Positions 40,359-46,306 of a stretch of 46,306 nucleotides of DNA are shown piece after piece. This DNA comes from RGIG5612 sp045604025 (GTDB lineage Bacteria > Bacillota > Clostridia > Lachnospirales > Lachnospiraceae): assembly GCA_045604025.1 (NCBI GenBank), contig JAZUNG010000051.1:1-46306 (forward strand), given 5' to 3'. Position numbers and translations under genes: made by a program. The notes beneath the pieces were generated by a model that made no database searches, had not been told where the DNA came from, and saw only the letters and a program-made list of their open reading frames with translations. Positions within the stretch are counted from its first letter, which is position 1, and every line of letters begins with the position of its first letter.

Positions 40359-40888
40359 GTCTGCTGCTCCGTTCCATGCAAACCGTTTACTATCAAACCG
40401 CCTATTAGTAGCAGCGCCGTTAAACCAACTGCTAGTACAACGATTTGTGAATACGCGTATAATTTTAACAAAAATAAAACCATAAAAGCAATGGCTTCAA
40501 TAGCGAGCGTGATCAATGCTTTTTTTCTGAATATCTTCTTTATGTCAATATCTAAAGGATTGTTCGGATTATCTACCGGTGCATTGCTTATTATTACTGT
40601 TCCTCCGCAAACAATAATCATCATCTGTATGATTTCAGGAACTAATACGAACTTCATCATCAGAGCCATCCCTGCCAGTATTCCTGCCGACAGAACCGCA
40701 CAGGCATGTTTCGATTGCAGATGAAAACCTCCGGAATACTGACGCAAGGGGAGCAGAAGGAAAAAGAGTATAGTTGTTTTAATAATTGTTCCAGTAATTA
40801 TTCCTATTATTATCAAGGCTATAAAACCAACCAACAAGGTTCGCATCATCATCCGTCCGAAATCAATTATACTTTTATTTTGTTCCAA
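40355..40888 (-). CDS. agrB: AgrB-type peptide-processing membrane protease
   Basis: This 177-aa integral membrane protein matches AgrB, the cysteine protease that cuts AgrD and closes the thiolactone ring. The catalytic pair is His56 and Cys63 in Gly-Gly-Phe-His-Leu-Gln-Ser-Lys-His-Ala-Cys, seven residues apart as in Staphylococcus, preceded by Arg-Gln-Tyr-Ser. Five to six hydrophobic segments surround it. It starts with TTG behind AAAGGA, overlapping the end of the ABC ATPase gene. AgrD is encoded at the other end of the operon (44165-44305), not next to agrB as usual. Confidence 0.9.
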   Translation of the reverse strand: MEQNKSIIDFGRMMMRTLLVGFIALIIIGIITGTIIKTTILFFLLLPLRQYSGGFHLQSKHACAVLSAGILAGMALMMKFVLVPEIIQMMIIVCGGTVIISNAPVDNPNNPLDIDIKKIFRKKALITLAIEAIAFMVLFLLKLYAYSQIVVLAVGLTALLLIGGLIVNGLHGTEQQT

Positions 40889-41549
40889 CTAATGATTCCT
40901 TTCGATTTTCATTCTTTAGGTATATGATTCTTTCACACTTTTTTGCAACATAGGGATCATGTGTAACAATGATAATCGTTTTACCTTGATCATTCATTTG
41001 TTTTATCAGATTTAAAATCACTTCCCGGTTTTTCTCATCAACTGAACCTGTTGGCTCATCTGCAAGAACTATTGTTCCCGGTTTCAGCATACATCTAGCT
41101 ATTGCAACACGCTGTTGTTCTCCACCGCTGAGCTTATATATTTTTTTGTTTTCATAACCATTTAAACCAACAGAAGCTAAAGTTGTGCGAATACTTTCCT
41201 CTTTTTCTCGTCTTGTTTTTTTTGCATATTGTAAAGCGAGATGCAGATTATACTTAACCGTTTCATCTTCAACTAGTGCATAGTTCTGAAAAAGGTAGCT
41301 TATATTGTTGCGCAGCATTTTCCCCGCTTCAATACTATCTGGTTTTATGTTTGCTTTTCCACAGACAACCACTTCTCCGGAATCTATCGGTTCCAGCAAA
41401 CCGATGATGTTCAACAAGGTGCTTTTCCCGCAACCGCTTTCTCCAACAATAGCTATCATTTCACCTTTTTCTACACTCATTGAAAAATCATTAAAGATTA
41501 CCTTTTCTTCATATCTTTTTTTAAGATTATTTATAACTATTTCCTTCAA
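40875..41549 (-). CDS. Bacteriocin-type ABC transporter ATP-binding protein
   Basis: This 224-aa ATPase has Walker A Gly-Glu-Ser-Gly-Cys-Gly-Lys-Ser-Thr near residue 40, a Q-loop in Tyr-Leu-Phe-Gln-Asn-Tyr-Ala-Leu, the signature Leu-Ser-Gly-Gly-Glu-Gln-Gln-Arg, Walker B Ile-Val-Leu-Ala-Asp-Glu-Pro-Thr-Gly-Ser and a His switch. It resembles the MacB/LolD-like ATPases encoded in lactococcin-972 operons. I prefer the TTG start at 41549, behind AGGAGG, over a more upstream TTG inside that site. With the 695-aa membrane protein it should form an exporter or immunity transporter. Confidence 0.92.
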   Translation of the reverse strand: MKEIVINNLKKRYEEKVIFNDFSMSVEKGEMIAIVGESGCGKSTLLNIIGLLEPIDSGEVVVCGKANIKPDSIEAGKMLRNNISYLFQNYALVEDETVKYNLHLALQYAKKTRREKEESIRTTLASVGLNGYENKKIYKLSGGEQQRVAIARCMLKPGTIVLADEPTGSVDEKNREVILNLIKQMNDQGKTIIIVTHDPYVAKKCERIIYLKNENRKESLVGTK

Positions 41550-41572
41550 TGCCTCTCTTCCTCCTGTTATTT

Positions 41573-43660
41573 TCAACCGCCCTTCAATATTCTAAGTACA
41601 TTTTTTCTCTCATTAAGTATTGTAAATATAATTGTTATTATTAAATCAAATCCCACAGCCACAATCCAGAATATCGATGCCTTCCAGCCAATAATAAATA
41701 CCAGACATACTAGTTCAATAAAGCTCGATAACAGGAATAATACAATCAGACCTTTATATTTTTTTATTATGTCAAATCCCATACAGTGTTGAATTGCAAT
41801 CCTTTGTTTATATTGTTCAAAATAATTCCGTATATTCTGCAATATTATACATGCCAATACAACAGCTACAACTATAAGTAATATACTTAATGCTGTTATC
41901 ATTCTGGTTACAGTAGCGATTTTTTCATTCACCAATGAGTAAATACCGAATGCTGCAAATGCAACCTGGTCCGAATCAAAATATCTGCCCATCACATTAT
42001 TGATTTCTGGCATCGGCTCATCTGGATTTTCTATCGGTATTAATAATACGGAAGATGCTATATTACTTGTCCATATGCTGTTTTTATCTGTAATCACATG
42101 CAATATGGCGTTTTTAACATTGTTACCTGTTTCTGGTTCTATTTCTAAATTATATGTAAAACAGTTCTGATCATTATCAATCCATATGATTCTTATGCTC
42201 TGCTTACCTGTGTTATTTCTGTTATGATAATCAAGTATTTCTTTTTCGTATATTTTGAATTTTTCAGGAACAAGTAATATATAATCTCCTGTATCCTCCA
42301 ATTGTACCCTTTCTCCTCCAGTATCGAATATATAATTCATATCAAGATAATTTTTGTTGACTATTGCAAACCTTTCTGTGTCCTTTAAGAAATATTCATC
42401 CTGAGAATATGAGCTAAAATCAGCAAATATTGCACCGACGCGGTCAAAATCATAATATGCAGATTTAAAATTCTGTATATTGTTATTATCAAAAGGGTCA
42501 TATAATCCATCATTTGTTATCACGTATCTTATGATGGCATAATTTTTTATTTCTTCCCATTTTACATAAGAGGTGTTATACCGTGCTGTCATCATCTGTG
42601 ATTGTGAACAAATAACATATAAAAGAAACATTATACCTACAGATAGTATTATTTTAAGTCCTGTGTTAATTCCAATTGTCAACGTTGTTGGCCTTCTGTT
42701 TTTTAATACATCTGATATTTTTATTTTTTTAGTCAAAAAAAGCGGAAGGAATGAAATCAAAGCGGTCAATACAATAATTCCGCATAAAATAAGGAACTGC
42801 GTCAATAAAAATGTTCTTATAGGCACACTCCATTCATTAAACAGAAGAAAAAATGCTGTCCCCAGCCCAAATAGTACAATGATGAATTCATACAAGAATA
42901 TGATTGGCATTCGTTTCGTCCAAAGTTTAAAAAGACTGTATCCCATCATCTTCTCAATGCCTATTTTTCTGAACGAATTAGTAATGCTGAATATTATAAT
43001 CATTGTCATTATTAGCATTGATACAATTATTGCCACCCATTTTACATATTTATAAAATTCCTGTTGGCTTTCAAGTGAAATTCTTTGATGATCTGTTCCT
43101 ACAAGTTCATATCCATAAGACTTCATCGTTCGCGAAAATTCATAATACGTTTTCCCTTCCGGTAGAAGCAAAGTAAATTCTCTGCTAAACACATCGTTCC
43201 CAACTTCACTGTAAATTGTTCTAATAATATAATTATTATCAAATTTCGCGATGCGACCTATCTGCCTTTGGTCTCCTGTGATAGTTGTTGAAAGAAAGTA
43301 ATCTGTTTTATTTTCGTTATCATTAAAAAATCGACCCTCCTCTATTAGTAAATCATCAAAAGTTCCAGTATCTGAGCAATAAATCAGTTTTGTTGTGGTT
43401 TTATCTGCCTGAGAATATAAAATAGTATATAGATTGGCTTTAACTTTTTTAAGGCAAATATCTATTTCCTCATAAACACGAATTGGATCCTTGTCGGCTC
43501 CTTTAATATAAAAGGAATATAAGCCATAGTTGCCATCAGCCCGTTCTCCCGAACAATAAAAATTATTATATTGTATCTGAGTTTCATCGAAATACGATGC
43601 ACTAAATACCACAAATGACATTATTAAAAATGTTGTGCAAATTAAAATAATCCTCTTCAA
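41573..43660 (-). CDS. DUF1430-like bacteriocin-associated integral membrane protein
   Basis: This protein of about 695 aa has an N-terminal helix, an extracytoplasmic region of about 180 residues, and three to four helices around Phe-Arg-Lys-Ile-Gly-Ile-Glu-Lys-Met-Met-Gly-Tyr. A second outside region of about 200 residues and four C-terminal helices with Gln-His-Cys-Met-Gly-Phe-Asp-Ile follow. This is the duplicated FtsX-like layout of the large membrane proteins in lactococcin-972 operons, thought to act with the ABC ATPase in export or immunity. The start is uncertain: TTG at 43660 has GGAG ten bases upstream; the frame opens at a TTG at 43678. Confidence 0.82.
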   Translation of the reverse strand: MKRIILICTTFLIMSFVVFSASYFDETQIQYNNFYCSGERADGNYGLYSFYIKGADKDPIRVYEEIDICLKKVKANLYTILYSQADKTTTKLIYCSDTGTFDDLLIEEGRFFNDNENKTDYFLSTTITGDQRQIGRIAKFDNNYIIRTIYSEVGNDVFSREFTLLLPEGKTYYEFSRTMKSYGYELVGTDHQRISLESQQEFYKYVKWVAIIVSMLIMTMIIIFSITNSFRKIGIEKMMGYSLFKLWTKRMPIIFLYEFIIVLFGLGTAFFLLFNEWSVPIRTFLLTQFLILCGIIVLTALISFLPLFLTKKIKISDVLKNRRPTTLTIGINTGLKIILSVGIMFLLYVICSQSQMMTARYNTSYVKWEEIKNYAIIRYVITNDGLYDPFDNNNIQNFKSAYYDFDRVGAIFADFSSYSQDEYFLKDTERFAIVNKNYLDMNYIFDTGGERVQLEDTGDYILLVPEKFKIYEKEILDYHNRNNTGKQSIRIIWIDNDQNCFTYNLEIEPETGNNVKNAILHVITDKNSIWTSNIASSVLLIPIENPDEPMPEINNVMGRYFDSDQVAFAAFGIYSLVNEKIATVTRMITALSILLIVVAVVLACIILQNIRNYFEQYKQRIAIQHCMGFDIIKKYKGLIVLFLLSSFIELVCLVFIIGWKASIFWIVAVGFDLIITIIFTILNERKNVLRILKGG

Positions 43661-43687
43661 TCTATTTTCACTCCGCAAAACGTATGC

Positions 43688-43740
43688 GCAAAGCCCAACG
43701 GCTGAATTTGTCTAATTCACTATCGGCCGTTGAGCTTCGC
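43688..43740 (-). promoter_or_regulatory. RNA hairpin between bacteriocin and membrane-protein genes
   Basis: A 15-bp stem, GCGAAGCUCAACGGC with GCCGUUGGGCUUUGC on the minus strand, fully paired with two G-U wobbles that would be mismatches on the plus strand. No T run follows. It lies between the structural gene and the rest of the operon and may stabilise or partly terminate the agrD-bacteriocin transcript. Confidence 0.6.
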
Positions 43741-43832
43741 AAGATATAGCTACAATATCTCTTAATTTTGTACTATAATTTTGTCACTAAAATAATGGGT
43801 CCCATTTTCTGGCATATATTAATCTCTAAAAC

Positions 43833-44147
43833 TTAGTTCATGCCGTAATCTGCATCCCAATCGGTTACATTTGGCTGTAATCCAGTGTCTGCTTTAGCCC
43901 ATTGTCCAGATGGTTTACTAACATATGATGTTATCCAACTTCCATTGCTTTTTACTTTGGCTCTTGCATAATGTATCCCGCTATCAGAGTAATAATGGCA
44001 ATATGCACCTTTGTAGCCTGAATACCATAAACCTCCTTCATTTAATCCACATTTAACACTCTCCCCTGCAAAAGCAATACAGGCACAGCCCAATACAGTG
44101 ATACAGGCAATAAGCATCGCGATAAATGTCTTTAATGATTTTCTCAT
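43833..44147 (-). CDS. Lactococcin-972 family bacteriocin precursor
   Basis: This 104-aa protein has a Sec signal peptide (basic start, hydrophobic core, Ala-Phe-Ala at residues 25-27 as likely cleavage site). The mature part is about 77 residues, with the family pattern Gly-Gly-Leu-Trp-Tyr-Ser-Gly-Tyr, Tyr-Ser-Asp-Ser-Gly-Ile-His-Tyr-Ala-Arg-Ala and Gly-Gln-Trp-Ala-Lys-Ala-Asp. Lactococcin 972 binds lipid II and blocks septum formation. The membrane protein and ABC genes downstream match the known operon plan. TTTGGAGG precedes the start, 17 bp after the agrD stop. Two cysteines in the mature part are unusual. Confidence 0.82.
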   Translation of the reverse strand: MRKSLKTFIAMLIACITVLGCACIAFAGESVKCGLNEGGLWYSGYKGAYCHYYSDSGIHYARAKVKSNGSWITSYVSKPSGQWAKADTGLQPNVTDWDADYGMN

Positions 44148-44164
44148 GTCAAAACACCTCCAAA

Positions 44165-44305
44165 TTACTTTCGTAGTTTCTTTACTTCATCCGGTAGTTT
44201 CTGCTGATAGGTTATGAGTGGACATGTAACATTTGCATAGTGTTTTGCGACCTTAATTGCCAGATCGTCCCTCTTGTCCGCAATCAGCTTCTTAATCTTT
44301 TTCAT
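44165..44305 (-). CDS. agrD: AgrD-type cyclic lactone autoinducer peptide precursor
   Basis: This 46-aa peptide has an amphipathic basic helix at residues 1-24, a core Asn-Val-Thr-Cys-Pro-Leu-Ile-Thr with Cys28, and a C-terminal recognition tail Tyr-Gln-Gln-Lys-Leu-Pro-Asp-Glu-Val. Pro38 falls five residues after the proposed ring end, as in staphylococcal and clostridial AgrD. The predicted signal is a five-residue thiolactone ring Cys-Pro-Leu-Ile-Thr with a short N-terminal tail of unknown length. GGGAG lies about 11 bases upstream of the ATG. It is the first gene of the operon; agrB lies 3.3 kb downstream. Too short for routine gene callers. Confidence 0.85.
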   Translation of the reverse strand: MKKIKKLIADKRDDLAIKVAKHYANVTCPLITYQQKLPDEVKKLRK

Positions 44306-44374
44306 AGGCTACGCATCTCCCTTCTATATTTGATGTGCTAAGAATATCATTCTTTATGCTGAATAAATCATCTT

Positions 44375-44406
44375 GGCGAAATTTGACCTCTAAACGGCGA
44401 AATTTG
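44375..44406 (-). promoter_or_regulatory. Direct repeats, likely LytTR operator upstream of agrD
   Basis: CAAATTTCGCC (minus strand) occurs at 44406-44396 and again at 44385-44375, exactly 21 bp apart. LytTR regulators such as AgrA and ComE bind 9-bp direct repeats with this period. A weak -35 (GATTTA) and TATTCT follow downstream with 17 bp spacing at 44369-44341, as expected of an activator-dependent promoter. Confidence 0.7.
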
Positions 44407-44474
44407 CATAAATACAAACGTGACATAGCTCTATTGTGCATGGAGGATTTTGCCCGTCAACATGTGCATCGCAA

Positions 44475-44503
44475 TTGATATTTCACCTATAATTCTTTAT
44501 AAT
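44475..44503 (+). promoter_or_regulatory. Promoter of the Fic gene
   Basis: TTGATA, 17 bp, TATAAT lies 45 bp upstream of the Fic start codon and is divergent from the agrD promoter. Confidence 0.75.
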
Positions 44504-44548
44504 GTAATAGGTCGAATAACTGCAATTACGAGAAATAAGGTTTTGTTT

Positions 44549-45415
44549 ATGAACAATCATAAAACTTCAATCCGTTTCTTTAATGATATACCTATCAGAT
44601 CAGCCTGGGATGATTCAACTGCAAAGTGGTGGATGTGTGCGTCCGACGTTGTGGAAGCATTGGCTGAGACTTCTAATTCCAGAATTTACTGGGCTACGGT
44701 CAAAAGAAGAAATCCGGAACTGTTTGCAAATTGCAAACAGTTAAAGCTTATTGCGGCTGATGGCAAATTCCGCATGACAGATGTGATCGATGACACCCAG
44801 TTAGAGGCATTAATGACTGTAATCCGCAGTCCGCAAAAAGATGTATTTTACAAATGGATTGCATCTCTTCATTCCTCAATTGATGAAAAAAGTAAAGAAA
44901 AGGCCTATGAACTCTATGAAAGTGGAGCCCTTAATAACATAGAAGTAGGAACCGTCAAAGGGCTTCAACAGATTCATTCTTACATATTCGGCGGATTATA
45001 TGATTTTGCCGGACAGATCCGGTCAAAGAATATCAGCAAAAGCGGCTTTATGTTTGCAAATGCAGCCTATCTGCCTCAAACACTCCTTGATATAGAATTA
45101 ATGCCTGAAACCACTCTAAAGGAGATTACAGAAAAATACGTTGAAATGAATATTGCTCATCCATTTATGGAAGGTAATGGCCGAAGCACCCGGATCTGGC
45201 TTGATCAAATACTAAAGAAGAATATTAAGATGTGCATTGACTGGAGTAAGATCAACAAAAAGGAATATATGCTTGCCATGGAAAATAGTCCGTCAGACAT
45301 AACAGATATCTATAATCTGATCAGCAATGCACTGACAAATAAAATTGATGATAGAGAAACTTTTATGAAAGGGATTGATTACTCATACTACTACGAATAC
45401 GAATGGGAATCATAA
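44549..45415 (+). CDS. Fic family protein with BRO-N-like N-terminus
   Basis: This 288-aa protein has an N-terminal BRO-N-like part (about 1-110: Val-Glu-Ala-Leu-Ala-Glu-Thr, Trp-Ala-Thr-Val-Lys-Arg-Arg). A Fic domain (about 125-250) follows, with Gly-Leu-Tyr-Asp-Phe-Ala-Gly-Gln-Ile-Arg and the active-site motif His-Pro-Phe-Met-Glu-Gly-Asn-Gly-Arg-Ser near residue 209. Fic proteins usually transfer AMP or phosphate-containing groups to target proteins and often act as toxins or stress modulators. The frame opens at 44450, but ATG 44549 follows the promoter and ATAAGG. No separate antitoxin gene is visible. It is the last intact gene inside the element. Confidence 0.9.
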   Translation: MNNHKTSIRFFNDIPIRSAWDDSTAKWWMCASDVVEALAETSNSRIYWATVKRRNPELFANCKQLKLIAADGKFRMTDVIDDTQLEALMTVIRSPQKDVFYKWIASLHSSIDEKSKEKAYELYESGALNNIEVGTVKGLQQIHSYIFGGLYDFAGQIRSKNISKSGFMFANAAYLPQTLLDIELMPETTLKEITEKYVEMNIAHPFMEGNGRSTRIWLDQILKKNIKMCIDWSKINKKEYMLAMENSPSDITDIYNLISNALTNKIDDRETFMKGIDYSYYYEYEWES

Positions 45416-45435
45416 ATTGGTTGACCTCTTGGTTG
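45416..45435 (+). repeat. Arm-type direct repeats at the right end of the element
   Basis: TTGGTTGACC and TTGGTTGA, starting 12 bp apart, repeat the pair found at 37814-37831. They overlap the Fic stop codon region by one base and lie 67 bp inside the right att copy. Confidence 0.6.
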
Positions 45436-45502
45436 ACTCAAGGAGACAAGAGCCGAAACCTCCTTTACTTACTGGATTTTTAAAATAGTGATGACCTTCA
45501 AA

Positions 45503-45516
45503 TCCGGTCGTCGCCT
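45503..45516 (+). other. Attachment site copy (attR, displaced tRNA-Cys 3' end)
   Basis: TCCGGTCGTCGCCT repeats the last 14 bases of tRNA-Cys. A tRNA-terminator-like hairpin (17-base arms at 45524-45540 and 45551-45567, then TCTTTTATA) follows, as after the real tRNA. The element between the copies is about 7.8 kb. Confidence 0.8.
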
Positions 45517-45582
45517 TGGTTTGAAATCCTCGAAATCCCTTGATTTTTTAAGGGATTCCGGGGATTTTCTTTTATAAGAATT

Positions 45583-45602
45583 CTGGGCCGAACTGGGCCG
45601 AA
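45583..45602 (+). repeat. Tandem 10-bp repeat
   Basis: CTGGGCCGAA occurs twice in tandem just inside the second att copy and just before the second integrase remnant. The layout matches the TTGGTTGA arm repeats of the first element, so these are probably its arm-type sites. Confidence 0.65.
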
Positions 45603-45606
45603 GATC

Positions 45607-46124
45607 CTACTTCTTTTCTAAAGCTGAATCTCCAAGCATACTTGCTCTCAACTTCTCTTCAATATCTAAATCTTTGATATACTTCATTGTCATCTGGGGA
45701 TTTGTATGCCCAAGCAGTTTCTGAACTTGATATATATCTTTGGTTTTTATATAGAGATTTGTTGCTGCAGTAGACCGTAAACTGTGCGTTGAATAATTTG
45801 CAGGATTAAGGCCCATCGCTTTTGCTGCTTCTTTTATTTTGCCAGAATATGTGTGTGATATCTAAATTCACCTTTTGAAAAAACATACTCATCGGAAAGA
45901 TTCATTTTTCTAATTTCTGTCAGAGCAACTTCAACTTCAGGATGAAGAGGCAGCAATCTTGCGTTTTCATATCTTTTAATATGACCAGCAAGGGTACGAC
46001 CTTCAGTTTTAAAAACTCCATCTTCTATTTCCTTGTAATTTAGAATATTCTGGTCATCTATAAAAACGGTTTTAGTATCGGCAAAATCAAGAGCTGTATC
46101 ACCATCGGTAGCTGACAGCGTCAA
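45607..46124 (-). pseudogene. Second tyrosine recombinase remnant, truncated and frameshifted
   Basis: Two frames together encode an integrase catalytic domain related to the one at 37859. The first (46124-45834) has Arg-Tyr-Glu-Asn-Ala-Arg-Leu-Leu-Pro-Leu and ends early. The second (open from about 45853 to 45607) has His-Ser-Leu-Arg-Ser-Thr-Ala-Ala, Gly-His-Thr-Asn-Pro-Gln-Met and Met-Lys-Tyr-Ile-Lys. The break is at a (TG)4 run at 45850-45857 (CACACACA on the coding strand); removing one CA restores a frame that aligns with the other integrase. The N-terminal half is missing, and the sequence joins the end of a PAP2 gene at 46124. Confidence 0.88.
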
Positions 46125-46306
46125 TCAGGAGAGCCTATTATTGCAACGGATTTTCTGTATAACCAACGAAACGATATAATTAATAATGAAAGCCAACAGG
46201 ATTCCTGCTGCAACATCGATTATACTATGCTGCTTTAAGAAAAGTGTGGAAAGGACGATCAGCACGTTGACTGCGATAGCGATGATCCTTTTCCAAGGCA
46301 GATCTG
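46125..46306 (-). CDS. PAP2 superfamily phosphatase, C-terminal part (runs off the window)
   Basis: The minus-strand frame from the right edge to TGA at 46127-46125 encodes 59 residues of two hydrophobic helices with Ser-Thr-Leu-Phe-Leu-Lys-Gln-His-Ser-Ile-Ile-Asp-Val. This is the C-terminal motif of PAP2 membrane phosphatases, containing the catalytic His and Asp; such enzymes dephosphorylate phosphatidate or undecaprenyl pyrophosphate. The start lies outside the window. It is probably the resident chromosomal gene beyond the inserted sequences. Confidence 0.75.
   Translation of the reverse strand, partial: DLPWKRIIAIAVNVLIVLSTLFLKQHSIIDVAAGILLAFIINYIVSLVIQKIRCNNRLS

Overview
The window looks like a chromosome segment of a low-GC Gram-positive anaerobe of the Clostridia (Eubacteriales type). 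The reasons are a Firmicutes-style Tad pilus locus with DUF5702, TadE-like and DUF6382-FHA proteins, DUF3842, DUF5711 and CvpA genes, a split cadmium/zinc exporter, PadR and LytTR regulators, and consensus sigma-A promoters. Most genes are of moderate GC with strong Shine-Dalgarno sites. The stretch from about 39.4 to 44.5 kb is visibly AT-rich and sits in an element integrated at tRNA-Cys. I cannot name the genus.

Region 1 (1-5.35 kb, minus strand) is a nickel region. DUF3842 and a tannase-like esterase lead from one promoter. A second promoter then drives larB, larC and a NikMN-type nickel permease, which make and feed the nickel-pincer cofactor of lactate racemase-like enzymes. The larB leader holds a 33-codon reading frame whose stop codon touches a strong terminator-like hairpin, an attenuator layout.

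Region 2 (5.35-6.4 kb) has no intact gene. It holds a regular array of 40-bp inverted-repeat units, period 74-75 bp, and the C-terminal remnant of a TraX-family gene.

Region 3 (6.4-12.8 kb) has a metal efflux pair (P1B ATPase plus a separate HMA metallochaperone) divergent from an ArsR-AraC fusion regulator, then a DUF937 / alanyl-tRNA editing / zinc-ribbon membrane protein operon.

Region 4 (12.9-26.6 kb) has an aconitase-family hydratase, a ten-gene Tad/Flp pilus operon from the TadZ-like protein to the FHA protein, then a rhomboid protease and a HIT protein.

Region 5 (26.7-37.5 kb) is housekeeping: a cation/proton antiporter, a ferredoxin-like aldo/keto reductase with PadR, a solitary MurG, an S-adenosylhomocysteine deaminase / hydrolase pair, a sirtuin, a coiled-coil membrane protein, a DUF5711 protein and CvpA.

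Region 6 (37.68-46.3 kb) begins with tRNA-Cys(GCA). Its 3' end is duplicated as a 14-bp direct repeat at 45,503. Between the repeats lie a truncated integrase, a truncated ORF6N protein, a minus-strand operon and a Fic protein. The operon encodes an AgrD-type peptide of 46 aa, a lactococcin-972-like bacteriocin, its large membrane protein, an ABC ATPase, AgrB, a LytTR regulator and a small ORF. A pair of 11-bp direct repeats 21 bp apart lies upstream of agrD and fits a LytTR operator. No AgrC sensor kinase is present. This peptide-signalled bacteriocin island is the most interesting content of the window. After the second att copy lie a second, frameshifted integrase remnant and the tail of a PAP2 phosphatase gene that runs off the right edge.
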